A stretch of DNA of 64,000 nt, from positions 248,001-312,000 of the forward strand of contig CAVXZW010000019.1 in assembly GCA_963766445.1 (NCBI GenBank), read 5' to 3'. Origin of the DNA: JAICYJ01 sp963766445. Its GTDB lineage: Bacteria; Actinomycetota; Thermoleophilia; Gaiellales; JAICJC01. A program made the position numbers and the translations under genes. The notes beneath the pieces were generated by a model. It had not been told where the DNA came from and ran no database searches. It saw nothing but the letters and a program-made list of their open reading frames with translations. Below are positions 34,865 through 43,083 of this stretch, piece after piece. Every line of letters starts with the position of its first letter. Position 1 is the stretch's first letter.

Positions 34865-35977
34865 TCACATGCCGCGCGCGCGCCGCTCGAACGCGCGGGC
34901 CACGTCCGACACCGACACCAGGCCCACCAGCCGGTCGTCCTCGATCACCAGCCCGCGCTGCAGCGGGTCGGCCGCCAGCCGCCCCACGGCCTCGGTCAGC
35001 GTCTCCTGCTCGTCCAGCAGCACCACGCTCTCCAGGGGCGTCATCACCTCGGATATGCGGGTGTCCTCCCACCGCGACCGCGGCACCGCCGCCACGTTCC
35101 GGAACGGCAGCATGCCCACCACGTGCTCGCCGTCGAACACCGGGTAGGTCGTGTAGCGCTGCGACCATACCACCGCGTCGAAGAACTCGGCGAGCGTCAG
35201 GGTCGGCAGCACGCAGACCGGGTCGCGCTCGATCACGTCGGCCACGGTCAGCCCGTCCAGCATCTCCCGCACGTGCTCCGTTCGGCCCTCTCCGCCGGCC
35301 GCCATCACGAGGAACAGGCCCACCACCGACAACCACACCAGCCCCGGGCCGAGGCCGAACGCCACCGCTGCGACGCCCAGCCCGATCATGACCAGCCCGA
35401 ACCCGCGCCCGATCCCGACCGACACCCGGGTGGCCGATCCGCGATCGCGCTGGAACCGCCACAGCACGGCGTGCAGGATCCGCCCGCCGTCCAGCGGGTA
35501 TGCCGGGATCAGGTTGAACGCCAGCAGGAACAGGTTGCTGATCCCCATCCAGACGACGACGCCGTCCACGGCGTCCGGCAGCGGGGCCAGCCAGGCAACG
35601 GCCGCGAACGTCGCCCCGATCACGAACGACACCGCAGGCCCGGCCACCGCCACCCGGAACTCTGCGCCGGGGCCGGGGAACTCGCCCAGGATCCGCGCCA
35701 CGCCGCCCAGCAGCCACAGGGTGATGCCCTCGATCTCCATGCCCTGCCGCTTCGCGACCAGCGCGTGGCCGAGCTCGTGCAGCAGCAGCCCGGCGAAGAA
35801 CAGCAGCGCCAGCGCCGCCGCCATCACCAGGTAGGTGGTATCGGAAAGCCCCGGGTTCTGGCTCGGGAACACGTCGCTCGCGTAGTTCGCGATCACCAGC
35901 GCGACGATCGGCAGCCACGTCCAGTTGACTCCGATCGGGATGCCGGCGATCCGGCCGAGGGGGATTACCCAGCGCAT
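34865..35977 (-). CDS. Site-2 protease family metalloprotease with CBS domains
   Basis: 370 residues. The zinc motif HELGH lies in LLHELGHALVAKRQG and the third zinc ligand in NLIPAYPLDGGRILHAVLW. Six hydrophobic segments cover residues 10-235; two CBS domains (VIERDPVCVLPTLTLAEFF, VMTPLESVVLLDEQETL) form the cytoplasmic tail. This is the SpoIVFB-like group that cleaves within membranes; substrate unknown. ATG 35977 follows TAGACT (35989-35984) by 6 nt. Confidence 0.9.
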   Translation of the reverse strand: MRWVIPLGRIAGIPIGVNWTWLPIVALVIANYASDVFPSQNPGLSDTTYLVMAAALALLFFAGLLLHELGHALVAKRQGMEIEGITLWLLGGVARILGEFPGPGAEFRVAVAGPAVSFVIGATFAAVAWLAPLPDAVDGVVVWMGISNLFLLAFNLIPAYPLDGGRILHAVLWRFQRDRGSATRVSVGIGRGFGLVMIGLGVAAVAFGLGPGLVWLSVVGLFLVMAAGGEGRTEHVREMLDGLTVADVIERDPVCVLPTLTLAEFFDAVVWSQRYTTYPVFDGEHVVGMLPFRNVAAVPRSRWEDTRISEVMTPLESVVLLDEQETLTEAVGRLAADPLQRGLVIEDDRLVGLVSVSDVARAFERRARGM

Positions 35978-35986
35978 TGCGGAAGT

Positions 35987-36787
35987 CTAGGTGGCGTCCT
36001 CACGCTCTCCGAATGCGTCCAGCAGCGCTCGCACCTCGCACACGGCCACGAACCCCAGGCGCTCGAGGATCGGCAGCGACATCGCGCCCGCCTGTGTCAC
36101 GAGGACGGGCGTGCCCGCGGCGACTGCCGCGTCCCATCTGGCCCGCACCAGTGCCCGGTAGGCGCCGCGACCGCGCCACTCGGGTAGCGTCGACCCCGCA
36201 TTCAGCACCACGCCGTGCTCCGTGAAGATCGCGTTGCCGGTGGCGACGTCCACCCCGTGCACGGAGGCCAGGTAGCGGCGCGAGACCGCCAGGTCGCTGC
36301 GCTCGAACAGCGCGGTCAGTTGCTGGTCGCTGAGCTCGTCCTGCATGCCGAACGCCGTCCGCGCGATCCGCTCGCTGGCGGCATAGGCGTCGCGGGTGTC
36401 GGCGACATGCACGCTCACCCCCTCCGGCACCGGCTCGGGCTCGTGGTCGAGCACCATCCCGATCTGGAGCGGATCGTCCTCCCACACCATGCCGCGCTCG
36501 AGCAGCAGCTCCGGCAGCCCAGGCGGCCGGGCGGCGCTGCCGACCTCCCAGGAACAGCGATCGCGTCCGCGCTCGCGGAGCAGGTCGTGCACCTCGGCGA
36601 TCACCTCGTCCAGCTCGTCGCGGTCGAACCGAAACCGCTGCGCCACGCTCCACTTCACGTCGCCGCCGTCGCCGCCCATCCAGAGCACGAACCGCGGACA
36701 CACGATCCGCTCGTCGCCGCGGCCGAGCGGGGTGTAGGTGTTCGGGTTGTCCGCCAGGGCGAACACGTTGGGGTCGATCCCTGCCAT
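35987..36787 (-). CDS. GNAT family N-acetyltransferase
   Basis: 266 residues with an N-terminal partner domain (WSVAQRFRFDRDELDEVIAEVHDLL) and a C-terminal GNAT core (TLPEWRGRGAYRALVRARW, AMSLPILERLGFVAV). It is a paralogue of the gene at 36787-37554: both share the VIAEVHDL segment and the PEFRGRGAYRALV-type motif. ATG overlaps the upstream gene's stop (TGATG), so the two are coupled. Confidence 0.82.
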   Translation of the reverse strand: MAGIDPNVFALADNPNTYTPLGRGDERIVCPRFVLWMGGDGGDVKWSVAQRFRFDRDELDEVIAEVHDLLRERGRDRCSWEVGSAARPPGLPELLLERGMVWEDDPLQIGMVLDHEPEPVPEGVSVHVADTRDAYAASERIARTAFGMQDELSDQQLTALFERSDLAVSRRYLASVHGVDVATGNAIFTEHGVVLNAGSTLPEWRGRGAYRALVRARWDAAVAAGTPVLVTQAGAMSLPILERLGFVAVCEVRALLDAFGEREDAT

Positions 36788-37554
36788 CAGAAGCGGTCGA
36801 CCAGCACCGAGATCTCGCCCACCACCTCAAACCCGAGCCGCTTCAGGATCGGCTGCGACATCGGCTCGCTCTGGGTCACGAGCACGTCGCGACCGCGGCG
36901 GCGGGCTTCGCGCCAGCGCTCGTGCACCAGCGCCCGGTAGGCGCCGCGACCGCGGAACTCCGGCAGGGTCAGCGCGCCCCCCAGGAAGGCCGCCCGCTCG
37001 TCGGCCAGCCAGGTGATGTCTGCCGTGGCAACCGCCCGTCCGTCGATGAACGCGAGGTAGCGCGTGACGAACCCGGGCCCGCGCAGCCAGTCATCGCCGG
37101 GAGACCAGTCGTCGCCCTGCTCGAATACCTCACGCACCTGATGGAGCTGTGCGTCGGTCTCCGCCCGGGCCACGGTGATGCCTTCAGCGTCGCCGCTGGA
37201 CGGCTCCACGGTGCAGGCCAGCGCCAGCATCGAGGCCGGCTCGTGCGTCTCCATGCCGAAGCCGCGCAGCTGCTCGAGCAGCCCCGCCGGCGTGGCGCCG
37301 CTCGACGCCTCCCAGGTGATGGCTCGCCGGCCGGCGCCGGCGAACAGGTCGTGTACCTCGGCGATCACGGTCGCAAGGTCGCGGCCGTCCAGCCGCAGGC
37401 GCGACACGATGTTCATGTCGGGGTCGTCCTGTGGCCCGATCTCGGCCATGTAGCCGTCTCCGGCAACGCGTCGTGAGGCGGATCCCGATGGCAGCGGGGG
37501 CGACGGCGCGTCTTCGGCCAGCTCGCGCAGCGCCTCGCGGTCGGGTGCGGTCAA
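36787..37554 (-). CDS. GNAT family N-acetyltransferase, paralogue of the next gene
   Basis: 255 residues from TTG 37554, which overlaps the MBL gene stop (TTGA). Homology with the downstream paralogue begins before the internal ATG, supporting this early start. Acetyl-CoA motif LPEFRGRGAYRALVHERW; C-terminal EPMSQPILKRLGFEVVG. A tandem duplication produced the pair. Substrate unknown. Confidence 0.78.
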   Translation of the reverse strand: MTAPDREALRELAEDAPSPPLPSGSASRRVAGDGYMAEIGPQDDPDMNIVSRLRLDGRDLATVIAEVHDLFAGAGRRAITWEASSGATPAGLLEQLRGFGMETHEPASMLALACTVEPSSGDAEGITVARAETDAQLHQVREVFEQGDDWSPGDDWLRGPGFVTRYLAFIDGRAVATADITWLADERAAFLGGALTLPEFRGRGAYRALVHERWREARRRGRDVLVTQSEPMSQPILKRLGFEVVGEISVLVDRF

Positions 37555-38348
37555 GCGGCGGCCTGCGCGCAGACCCGCTCGACGTTGCTGCGGTGCTCGC
37601 CGGCGTCGTCGTGGCCGCCTCGATCGGGGAACGGCACGTCGTCGGCCCGTTCCGGCGTGCCGCCGGCCTCGGCGAACGCGATCAGAGCGTTCACGTACTC
37701 GGCGTCCTGCGCGGCGATCTCGAGCGCGCGCTCCGGGGCGTGAGGGCGTCCGTGTCCGACCACGACGTGGCTGGGCCGGTGGCGCTCGATCAGCTCGATC
37801 AGCAAGGCCAGCGTCGAGCGGTAGTTCCAGGCCGAGTCGTAGATGAACGGAATCTCGTGCTGGGAGAGGTGGTCGCCCACGATCAGGAGCCCGGCCCCCT
37901 CGATCCAGGTGGTGATTCCATCCGTCGTGTGCCCGGGTGTGGCGTGGCTCTCGGCCCGCCATGGGCCGAGCTGGTACGGCTCCCCGTTCGCGGGCACCAG
38001 CTCGTCCACCCGCATGCCGTCGAGGCCCTCCAGCACCAGTCCGTACGGGCGCGACTCGGTCTCGACCGAGGCTCGCGCCTCGCCGGAGTGGATGCGCTCG
38101 GCCGCTGACTGGGATGCCCACACCTGCGCGTCGGGCAAGAGGCCGATGCCCATCACGTGGTCCCAGTCCGCGTGGGTGATCAGGATGTGGGTGGCGCCGT
38201 CGTGGGCGGCCTCGCGCGTCTCCCAGGTGGCGATCCCGGGATCGACCAGCAGCCGCGCGCCGTTGCCGTCGAGCGTCAGCGTCGTCGTCTGCCACAGCAC
38301 GCTGGGCCACCAGCGGGCGGTCGGGGTCAGGTCGAGGGAGCGTGACAC
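37551..38348 (-). CDS. Metallo-beta-lactamase fold hydrolase
   Basis: 265 residues. Zinc-binding motifs: LITHADWDHVMG, ESHATPGHTTDGITTW, LIVGDHLS and VVVGHGRPH. A general MBL hydrolase, close in layout to glyoxalase II-like or quorum-lactonase-like enzymes; the substrate cannot be called. GTG 38348 lies 7 nt after TACACT on the minus strand (38361-38356). It heads the coupled MBL-GNAT-GNAT operon. Confidence 0.85.
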   Translation of the reverse strand: MSRSLDLTPTARWWPSVLWQTTTLTLDGNGARLLVDPGIATWETREAAHDGATHILITHADWDHVMGIGLLPDAQVWASQSAAERIHSGEARASVETESRPYGLVLEGLDGMRVDELVPANGEPYQLGPWRAESHATPGHTTDGITTWIEGAGLLIVGDHLSQHEIPFIYDSAWNYRSTLALLIELIERHRPSHVVVGHGRPHAPERALEIAAQDAEYVNALIAFAEAGGTPERADDVPFPDRGGHDDAGEHRSNVERVCAQAAA

Positions 38349-38355
38349 ACCCCTG

Positions 38356-38365
38356 AGTGTAGTGT
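38356..38365. promoter_or_regulatory. Divergent promoter with overlapping -10 hexamers
   Basis: The 10-mer AGTGTAGTGT holds TAGTGT for acpS (plus, 38360-38365) and TACACT for the MBL gene (minus, 38361-38356), sharing two bases. Each is 7 nt from its start codon. Polymerase cannot occupy both at once, so the two directions should be mutually exclusive. Confidence 0.6.
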
Positions 38366-38372
38366 GCTCGGC

Positions 38373-38732
38373 ATGCGGGTTGGGATCGACATGATCGAGA
38401 TCGAGCGTGTCCGCGCCGCCCTCACCAAGCGGCCCAGGTTCGCCGACCGCGTGTTCACGGAGGAGGAGCGGCGCTACTGCTTCTCGCGGCCGAACCCGGC
38501 CCAGCACTTTGCCGCCCGCTTCGCGGGCAAGGAGGCCGTGGGCAAGGCGATCGGATGCGGCGTCGAGTTCATGTGGCGCGACATCGAGATCGCGGGCCGG
38601 CCCAAGCCCACCGTGACCCTGTCCGGCAAGGTGGCCGAGCTGGCCGAGCGCTTCGGCGCGGGAGATATCGACCTCTCGATGACCCACTCCAAGGGGATGG
38701 CCGCCGCAGTCGCGATCGTGCAGCCCCGGTGA
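38373..38732 (+). CDS. acpS: Holo-[acyl-carrier-protein] synthase
   Basis: 119 residues. It transfers 4'-phosphopantetheine from CoA to ACP. Motifs: VGIDMIEIERV at the N-terminus, FAARFAGKEAVGKAIG in the middle and DLSMTHSKGMAAAVAIV near the end. The last six codons (IVQPR and stop) are repeated with two synonymous differences just before nnrD at 40471-40489, suggesting that acpS once overlapped nnrD directly. Confidence 0.95.
   Translation: MRVGIDMIEIERVRAALTKRPRFADRVFTEEERRYCFSRPNPAQHFAARFAGKEAVGKAIGCGVEFMWRDIEIAGRPKPTVTLSGKVAELAERFGAGDIDLSMTHSKGMAAAVAIVQPR
38714..38732 (+). repeat. Left copy of the acpS 3'-end direct repeat
   Basis: The 19 bases ending at the acpS TGA match 40471-40489 at 17 positions. 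The two differences (CCC/CCG and CGG/CGA) are both synonymous in the acpS frame. It looks like one of two junctions of an insertion. Confidence 0.6.
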
Positions 38733-38829
38733 GAACGACGCGGGCCGCGTAATCAAGCGGTCAAGCCATCGCCCATGGGCGCGTCGGTGGCTGCGGGCTG
38801 TTCATCGTGCGCGGATCCTGGCGTCGGTG

Positions 38830-39164
38830 GCAGCGCTGTCGATACTGTCAACGACGCGCCCGCGCTGGCGCTGGCGCTGGCGGATCTTGGCATCGCGATG
38901 GGCGTGGCCGGCGCAACCGTGTCCTCGGAGACGGCGGATGCCGTCATTACCGTCGACCGGATCGACCGAGTGGCGGATGCAGTGCACACCGGCCGACGGT
39001 CACTTCACATCGCGCGGCAGAGCGTGCTGGCCGGAAGGGGGCTCAGCCTCGGCGCCATGGCAGTCGCCGCCGCCGGATACCTCACACCGGTCGCGGGTGC
39101 CCTCTTCCAAGAAGCGATCGACCTCGCCGTCATCCTCAACGCACTGCGAGCACTGCGCGGCTGA
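38830..39164 (+). pseudogene. C-terminal relic of a heavy-metal P1B-type ATPase
   Basis: About 110 residues with the end of a Cd/Zn/Cu-type P-type ATPase: VNDAPALALALADLGIAMG, ASSET-like VSSETADAVITVDR, then two membrane helices (SVLAGRGLSLGAMAVAAAGY, VAGALFQEAIDLAVILNAL) and ALRG stop. The preceding GDG of the family is VDT here and nothing upstream encodes the rest of the pump, so it is a 5'-truncated remnant. It lies in the segment inserted between acpS and nnrD. Confidence 0.85.
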
Positions 39165-39290
39165 GTCACCCCGACGCGGGAGACCCGAAACGGCGAGGGT
39201 AGTTCGCCACTGCCGGTATGTGGTTTTCCCGGTTGTGCGGATGTGCCTGGGGTGCGAGGCTCAGCTCACACGACGACTGGAGGCTGCATC

Positions 39291-39734
39291 ATGTACAAGA
39301 CCATCGTGCTGGCACTCGACGAATCCGAGGGAGCTGCGGATGCCCTGCCGTACGCGGTGAACTTGGCGCGACGGGATGCTGCAACTCTGGTGATCGCTCA
39401 CGCACGCACGCACGCGCTCGAGACCTCGCAGGAGGCAATGCTCGCGCAGACGGTCGAGGGCTTGCGGAGTGGAGGAATCGACGCCGTGCTGGAGATCCGC
39501 ACCAGCCTCGTTGAGGACGTTTCCAACTTTCTGAGCGACGTCGCCACCGAGGCGGGCGCCGACCTGATCGTGATCGCAGGACGAGGCCGCTCGGCCTTGG
39601 CCGGGGCGGTGCTGGGCAGTGTCACGCAGCGGTTATTGCATGTGGCGCCATGCCCCGTACTGGTCGTACCGATGCACACGGACGTCGCAACCGGCAAGGC
39701 GGGCGAGTCGGCTGCCAGAGGTGCCACGCGCTGA
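39291..39734 (+). CDS. Universal stress protein (UspA family)
   Basis: 147 residues. YKTIVLALDESEGAADALPYAV at the N-terminus and the ATP-binding loop VIAGRGRSALAGAVLGSVTQ followed by PCPVLVVP. A TGGAGG site precedes ATG 39291. Its neighbours (P-type ATPase relic, a second USP) fit a stress or metal-response cassette; it sits in the segment inserted between acpS and nnrD. Confidence 0.9.
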   Translation: MYKTIVLALDESEGAADALPYAVNLARRDAATLVIAHARTHALETSQEAMLAQTVEGLRSGGIDAVLEIRTSLVEDVSNFLSDVATEAGADLIVIAGRGRSALAGAVLGSVTQRLLHVAPCPVLVVPMHTDVATGKAGESAARGATR

Positions 39735-39849
39735 GCCCGCGGGTGCGCCGGAAACGCCATTTCCGATGATCTTTGGCGCGGCGCTTGCACCCGGTTCCGT
39801 GATTGAAGAAGATCGCGGTCCGCAAACGACTAGTTTGGAGGAGTGTCTG

Positions 39850-40266
39850 ATGAACGCGATCCTGCTCGGTTATGACGGCACAGAGGCGTCCAAGCGGGCG
39901 CTCGAGCGAGCCATCGAGTTTGCGAAGGCTTTCCAAGCAAAGCTACTGGTGACGAGTGTTGCGCCGACGGCGCAAGCGGCGGCAGGCCGGAGTATGGGCG
40001 CGCTCGATCCGACCGATCCGCCTGAGCGCCATCAGGCCGAGCTCGACGAAGCCGCGGCGGTGATCAAGGCGGCCGGACTATCGGCCGAGCTGCTGCCGGC
40101 AATCGGCCACCCGGCGGAGACGATCGTCCAGATCGCGCAGGATAACAGCGCCGACATGATCGTTGTAGGCACGCGCGAACCCGGGTTCGTCCAGCGCTTG
40201 CTCGGGCAAAGCATCAGCCAGGCAGTTGCCCGCCATGCCAGCTGCGACGTCCTGATCGTCCACTAG
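39850..40266 (+). CDS. Universal stress protein (UspA family)
   Basis: 138 residues. NAILLGYDGTEASKRALERA at the start and the C-terminal IVVGTREPGFVQRLLGQSIS plus CDVLIVH. The nucleotide loop departs from the canonical G-x2-G-x9-G, so ATP binding is uncertain. A TTGGAGG site precedes ATG 39850. It pairs with the USP 115 bp upstream but is not its close duplicate. Confidence 0.88.
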   Translation: MNAILLGYDGTEASKRALERAIEFAKAFQAKLLVTSVAPTAQAAAGRSMGALDPTDPPERHQAELDEAAAVIKAAGLSAELLPAIGHPAETIVQIAQDNSADMIVVGTREPGFVQRLLGQSISQAVARHASCDVLIVH

Positions 40267-40470
40267 ACATCACCCGCACAGATTCCCATGTCGGCTACTC
40301 GTCGCTGAGATCCGTCCAGCGGAACGGTCGCACAACCCGCACGACTTGAGGCGCCGCCGGTGTCCGGGGCACCCGCGGCGTACCCGTTACGATGATCGCG
40401 GCGCAGCTGGGCCTCAGCCGAAACACTGGGCGCCAGACCCGACCATGAAATCCCCGCAAACAGCCACCTT
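40267..40470. other. Noncoding remainder of the acpS-nnrD insert
   Basis: 204 bp with no convincing reading frame, terminator or promoter. It ends at the right copy of the acpS 3'-end repeat. Confidence 0.4.
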
Positions 40471-40489
40471 GATCGTGCAGCCGCGATGA
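40471..40489 (+). repeat. Right copy of the acpS 3'-end direct repeat
   Basis: Matches 38714-38732 at 17 of 19 bases and reads IVQPR and stop in the same sense. Its final ATGA contains the nnrD start, as expected if acpS originally ended in an ATGA overlap with nnrD. Confidence 0.6.
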
Positions 40490-41977
40490 ACGAGCTGCTG
40501 CCGCTCTACGACGCGACCGAGATGCGGGCGCTCGATGCGGCCGCGATCGACCTCGGCATCCCGGCCGCGGTGCTGATGGAGCGCGCGGGGCTGGGTGCCG
40601 CGCACGAGATCATGAGCCGTTTCCTCGATCGGCGGCGGTTCGCGATCGTCGCCGGGACAGGAAACAACGGCGGCGATGGCTTCGTCGTGGCACGCCATCT
40701 GCTGGCCGCGGGGCTGGAGCCCGAGGTGCTGTTGACAGGTCCGGCGACGCGGCTCAGCCCTGAGTCGCGCGGCAACCTGGAGGTCGCGGAACGGCTGGGC
40801 GTGCCGGTGCACCGCCGGCCGTCGCAGGCGCAGCTGCGACGCACGTTGCGCGGAGCGGAGGTGGTGATCGATGCGCTGTTCGGCACGGGATTCAGGGGAG
40901 CCCCGCGACCGGCTGCGGCGACGCTGATCGAGTCGGTAAACGCCGCCGGGCGGCCGGTGGTGGCGCTGGACATCCCGTCCGGCGTGGACGCGTCCGATGG
41001 CACGGTCGCCGGCGCCGCGGTGGCGGCCGATCTGACCGTCGCCTTCCACGGTCCCAAACTGGGCCTGATCGTGGCGCCGGGATGCCGTCATGCCGGTGCC
41101 GTGGTGCGTGGCCGACATCGGGATCCCGCCGCAGCTGGAGTCGCCCACCTGGTCGGCGCTGGCCACGCGCTCGCTGATCGATCTGGTGCCCCGCAAGCAC
41201 CATGGGACGTCGAAGTACGGGGCTGGATCGGTGCTGGTGGTAGGCGGGTCCGAGGGCATGTCGGGGGCGCCGCTGCTGGCGGCGCGGGCGGCGCTGCGCG
41301 CGGGGGCGGGCATCGCCTGGGTGGCGGTGCCGGCATCGGTGGCCGCTCAGGTCGGCGCGGCGCAGCCCGAGCTGATGGTGCGCGCCCTTCCGGGCGGTCT
41401 CGATCTGGCTGACCGCGCGGGGGCGCTGGCGGTCGGTCCCGGTCTGGGCCGCAGCGCCGAGGCGCAGGGACTGGTCCGCCGCCTCGCGCAGCGGCATCGG
41501 GGGCCGCTGGTGATCGACGCCGACGGGCTGTTCGCGCTAGCCGGCAAGCTCGCCACGACCGCGCGGCGGAGGACGCCTGCGGTGCTGACGCCGCACGAGG
41601 GCGAGATGGCGCGGCTGCTGGGCCGCGAGTCGGAGTGGGTGGCTTCCAACCGGCTGGCGGCGGTGCGCGAGGCTGCGGCCGCCTCGCGGGCGGTGGTGCT
41701 GTTGAAGGGCGCCGACACCCTGGTGGCCGCGCCCGGCGGCGATCGGGTCGTGGTGTCGGTGTCGGACACCCCCGGGCTGGCCACGGCCGGCAGCGGAGAC
41801 GTCCTCACCGGGGTCGTGGCCGCGATGCTGGCGAAGGGGCTCGATCCGTGGACGGCGGCATGCTGCGGCGCGGTCATGCACGCGCGGGCGGGGCGGATGG
41901 CTGCCGACGCGATCGGCCCGGACGGGATCACCAGCGCCGACGTGATCGAGGCGCTGCCCGGGGTGCTGAAGCCGTGA
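40486..41977 (+). CDS. nnrD: Bifunctional NAD(P)H-hydrate repair enzyme (one frame break)
   Basis: 496 residues if the extra C at 41107 is skipped. N-terminal epimerase domain (MERAGLGAAHEI, GTGNNGGDGFVVARHL, DIPSGVDASDG) and C-terminal ADP/ATP-dependent dehydratase domain (VLVVGGSEGMSGAPLLAARAAL, AVGPGLGR, DADGLFAL, TPHEGEMARL, GSGDVLTGVVAAML). It repairs hydrated NADH/NADPH. Skipping the C restores the usual AVVVADIGIP linker strand. Its stop overlaps the alr GTG. Confidence 0.93.
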
Positions 41978-43083
41978 TCTCCAGGGCACAGCGGCTGTCG
42001 CGAGCGACGGTGACGATCGACCTGTCGGCGATCGCCGCCAACGTGGGCATGCTGCGCGACCTGGTGGCGCCGGCGGACGTATGGGCGGTCGTGAAGGCGG
42101 ACGGCTACGGCCACGGCGCGTCGGCCGTCGGCGGAGCGGCGTTGGCCGCGGGGGCGACAAAGCTCTGTGTCGCCACGTGGGAGGAGGCGCGCGCCCTGCG
42201 TGACGCGCTGTCCGAAGCGCCGGTGCTGGTGATGTCGCCGCTCGCACCTGGTGAGGAAGCCGACCTGGCTGGGGTGGAGGTGGCGGTCTCGTCGGTCGAG
42301 TCGTTCGCGCGGCTGCGGGCCGCGGCCCGCGAGCCGCTGGGCGTGCACGTCAAGGTGGACACGGGGATGGGGCGCTGGGGGATGGCCGAGGACGAGGCCC
42401 GCCGGGTGGTCGACGAGATCGTCGGATCGTCGCTGCTGCGCCTGTCCGGGCTGATGAGCCACCTGTCGTCGGCCGACGACGATGCCGACCACACGCGCCG
42501 GCAGCTGGAGCGGTTCCGGCGGTTCGCCGAGGGCCTTCCTGACTGCCCCCGGCATGTTGCCAACAGCGCGGGCGCGCTCGGGTACCTCGAGGCGCGGTTC
42601 GACGCCGTGCGCTGCGGGATCGCGATCTACGGGCTGTCGCCGTTCGGCGACGACTCGGCCGCGCGCGGCTTGGCGCCGGCGTTGCGCCTGGAGAGCTACG
42701 TGGCCCAGCTGAAGCTGCTCGAGCCGGGCGAGGGCGCCGGCTACGGGCGCCGGTTCGTGGCCGAGCGGCCGACCTGGATCGGGCTGGTGCCGGCCGGCTA
42801 CGCCGACGGCGTGCCGCGGCTGCTGTCGGGCCGGATGGACGTGCTGGTGCGAGGACGGCGGCGCCGGGTGGCGGCCACGATCAGCATGGATCAGCTGACC
42901 TTCGTGATCGGTGAGCGCTGCGACGTGGAGCTGGGCGACCCGGTGGTGCTGATCGGCAGCGACGGCGACGAGCGGATCGGTGCCGAGGAGTGGGCGGCCC
43001 GCAGCGACACGATCGCGTACGAGATCGTGTGTGACATCGCCCCCAGGCGGCGGCGGGTGGAACATGTCATCGTCGACGGCTGA
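41974..43083 (+). CDS. alr: Alanine racemase
   Basis: 369 residues. It makes D-alanine for peptidoglycan. The PLP lysine is in AVVKADGYGHGA; KVDTGMGRWGM, CGIAIYGLSP and PAGYADGVPRLL are conserved. The second catalytic residue region reads ISMDQLTFVIG. GTG 41974 overlaps nnrD; the 3' end overlaps the next gene by 20 bp. Confidence 0.95.
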   Translation: MISRAQRLSRATVTIDLSAIAANVGMLRDLVAPADVWAVVKADGYGHGASAVGGAALAAGATKLCVATWEEARALRDALSEAPVLVMSPLAPGEEADLAGVEVAVSSVESFARLRAAAREPLGVHVKVDTGMGRWGMAEDEARRVVDEIVGSSLLRLSGLMSHLSSADDDADHTRRQLERFRRFAEGLPDCPRHVANSAGALGYLEARFDAVRCGIAIYGLSPFGDDSAARGLAPALRLESYVAQLKLLEPGEGAGYGRRFVAERPTWIGLVPAGYADGVPRLLSGRMDVLVRGRRRRVAATISMDQLTFVIGERCDVELGDPVVLIGSDGDERIGAEEWAARSDTIAYEIVCDIAPRRRRVEHVIVDG

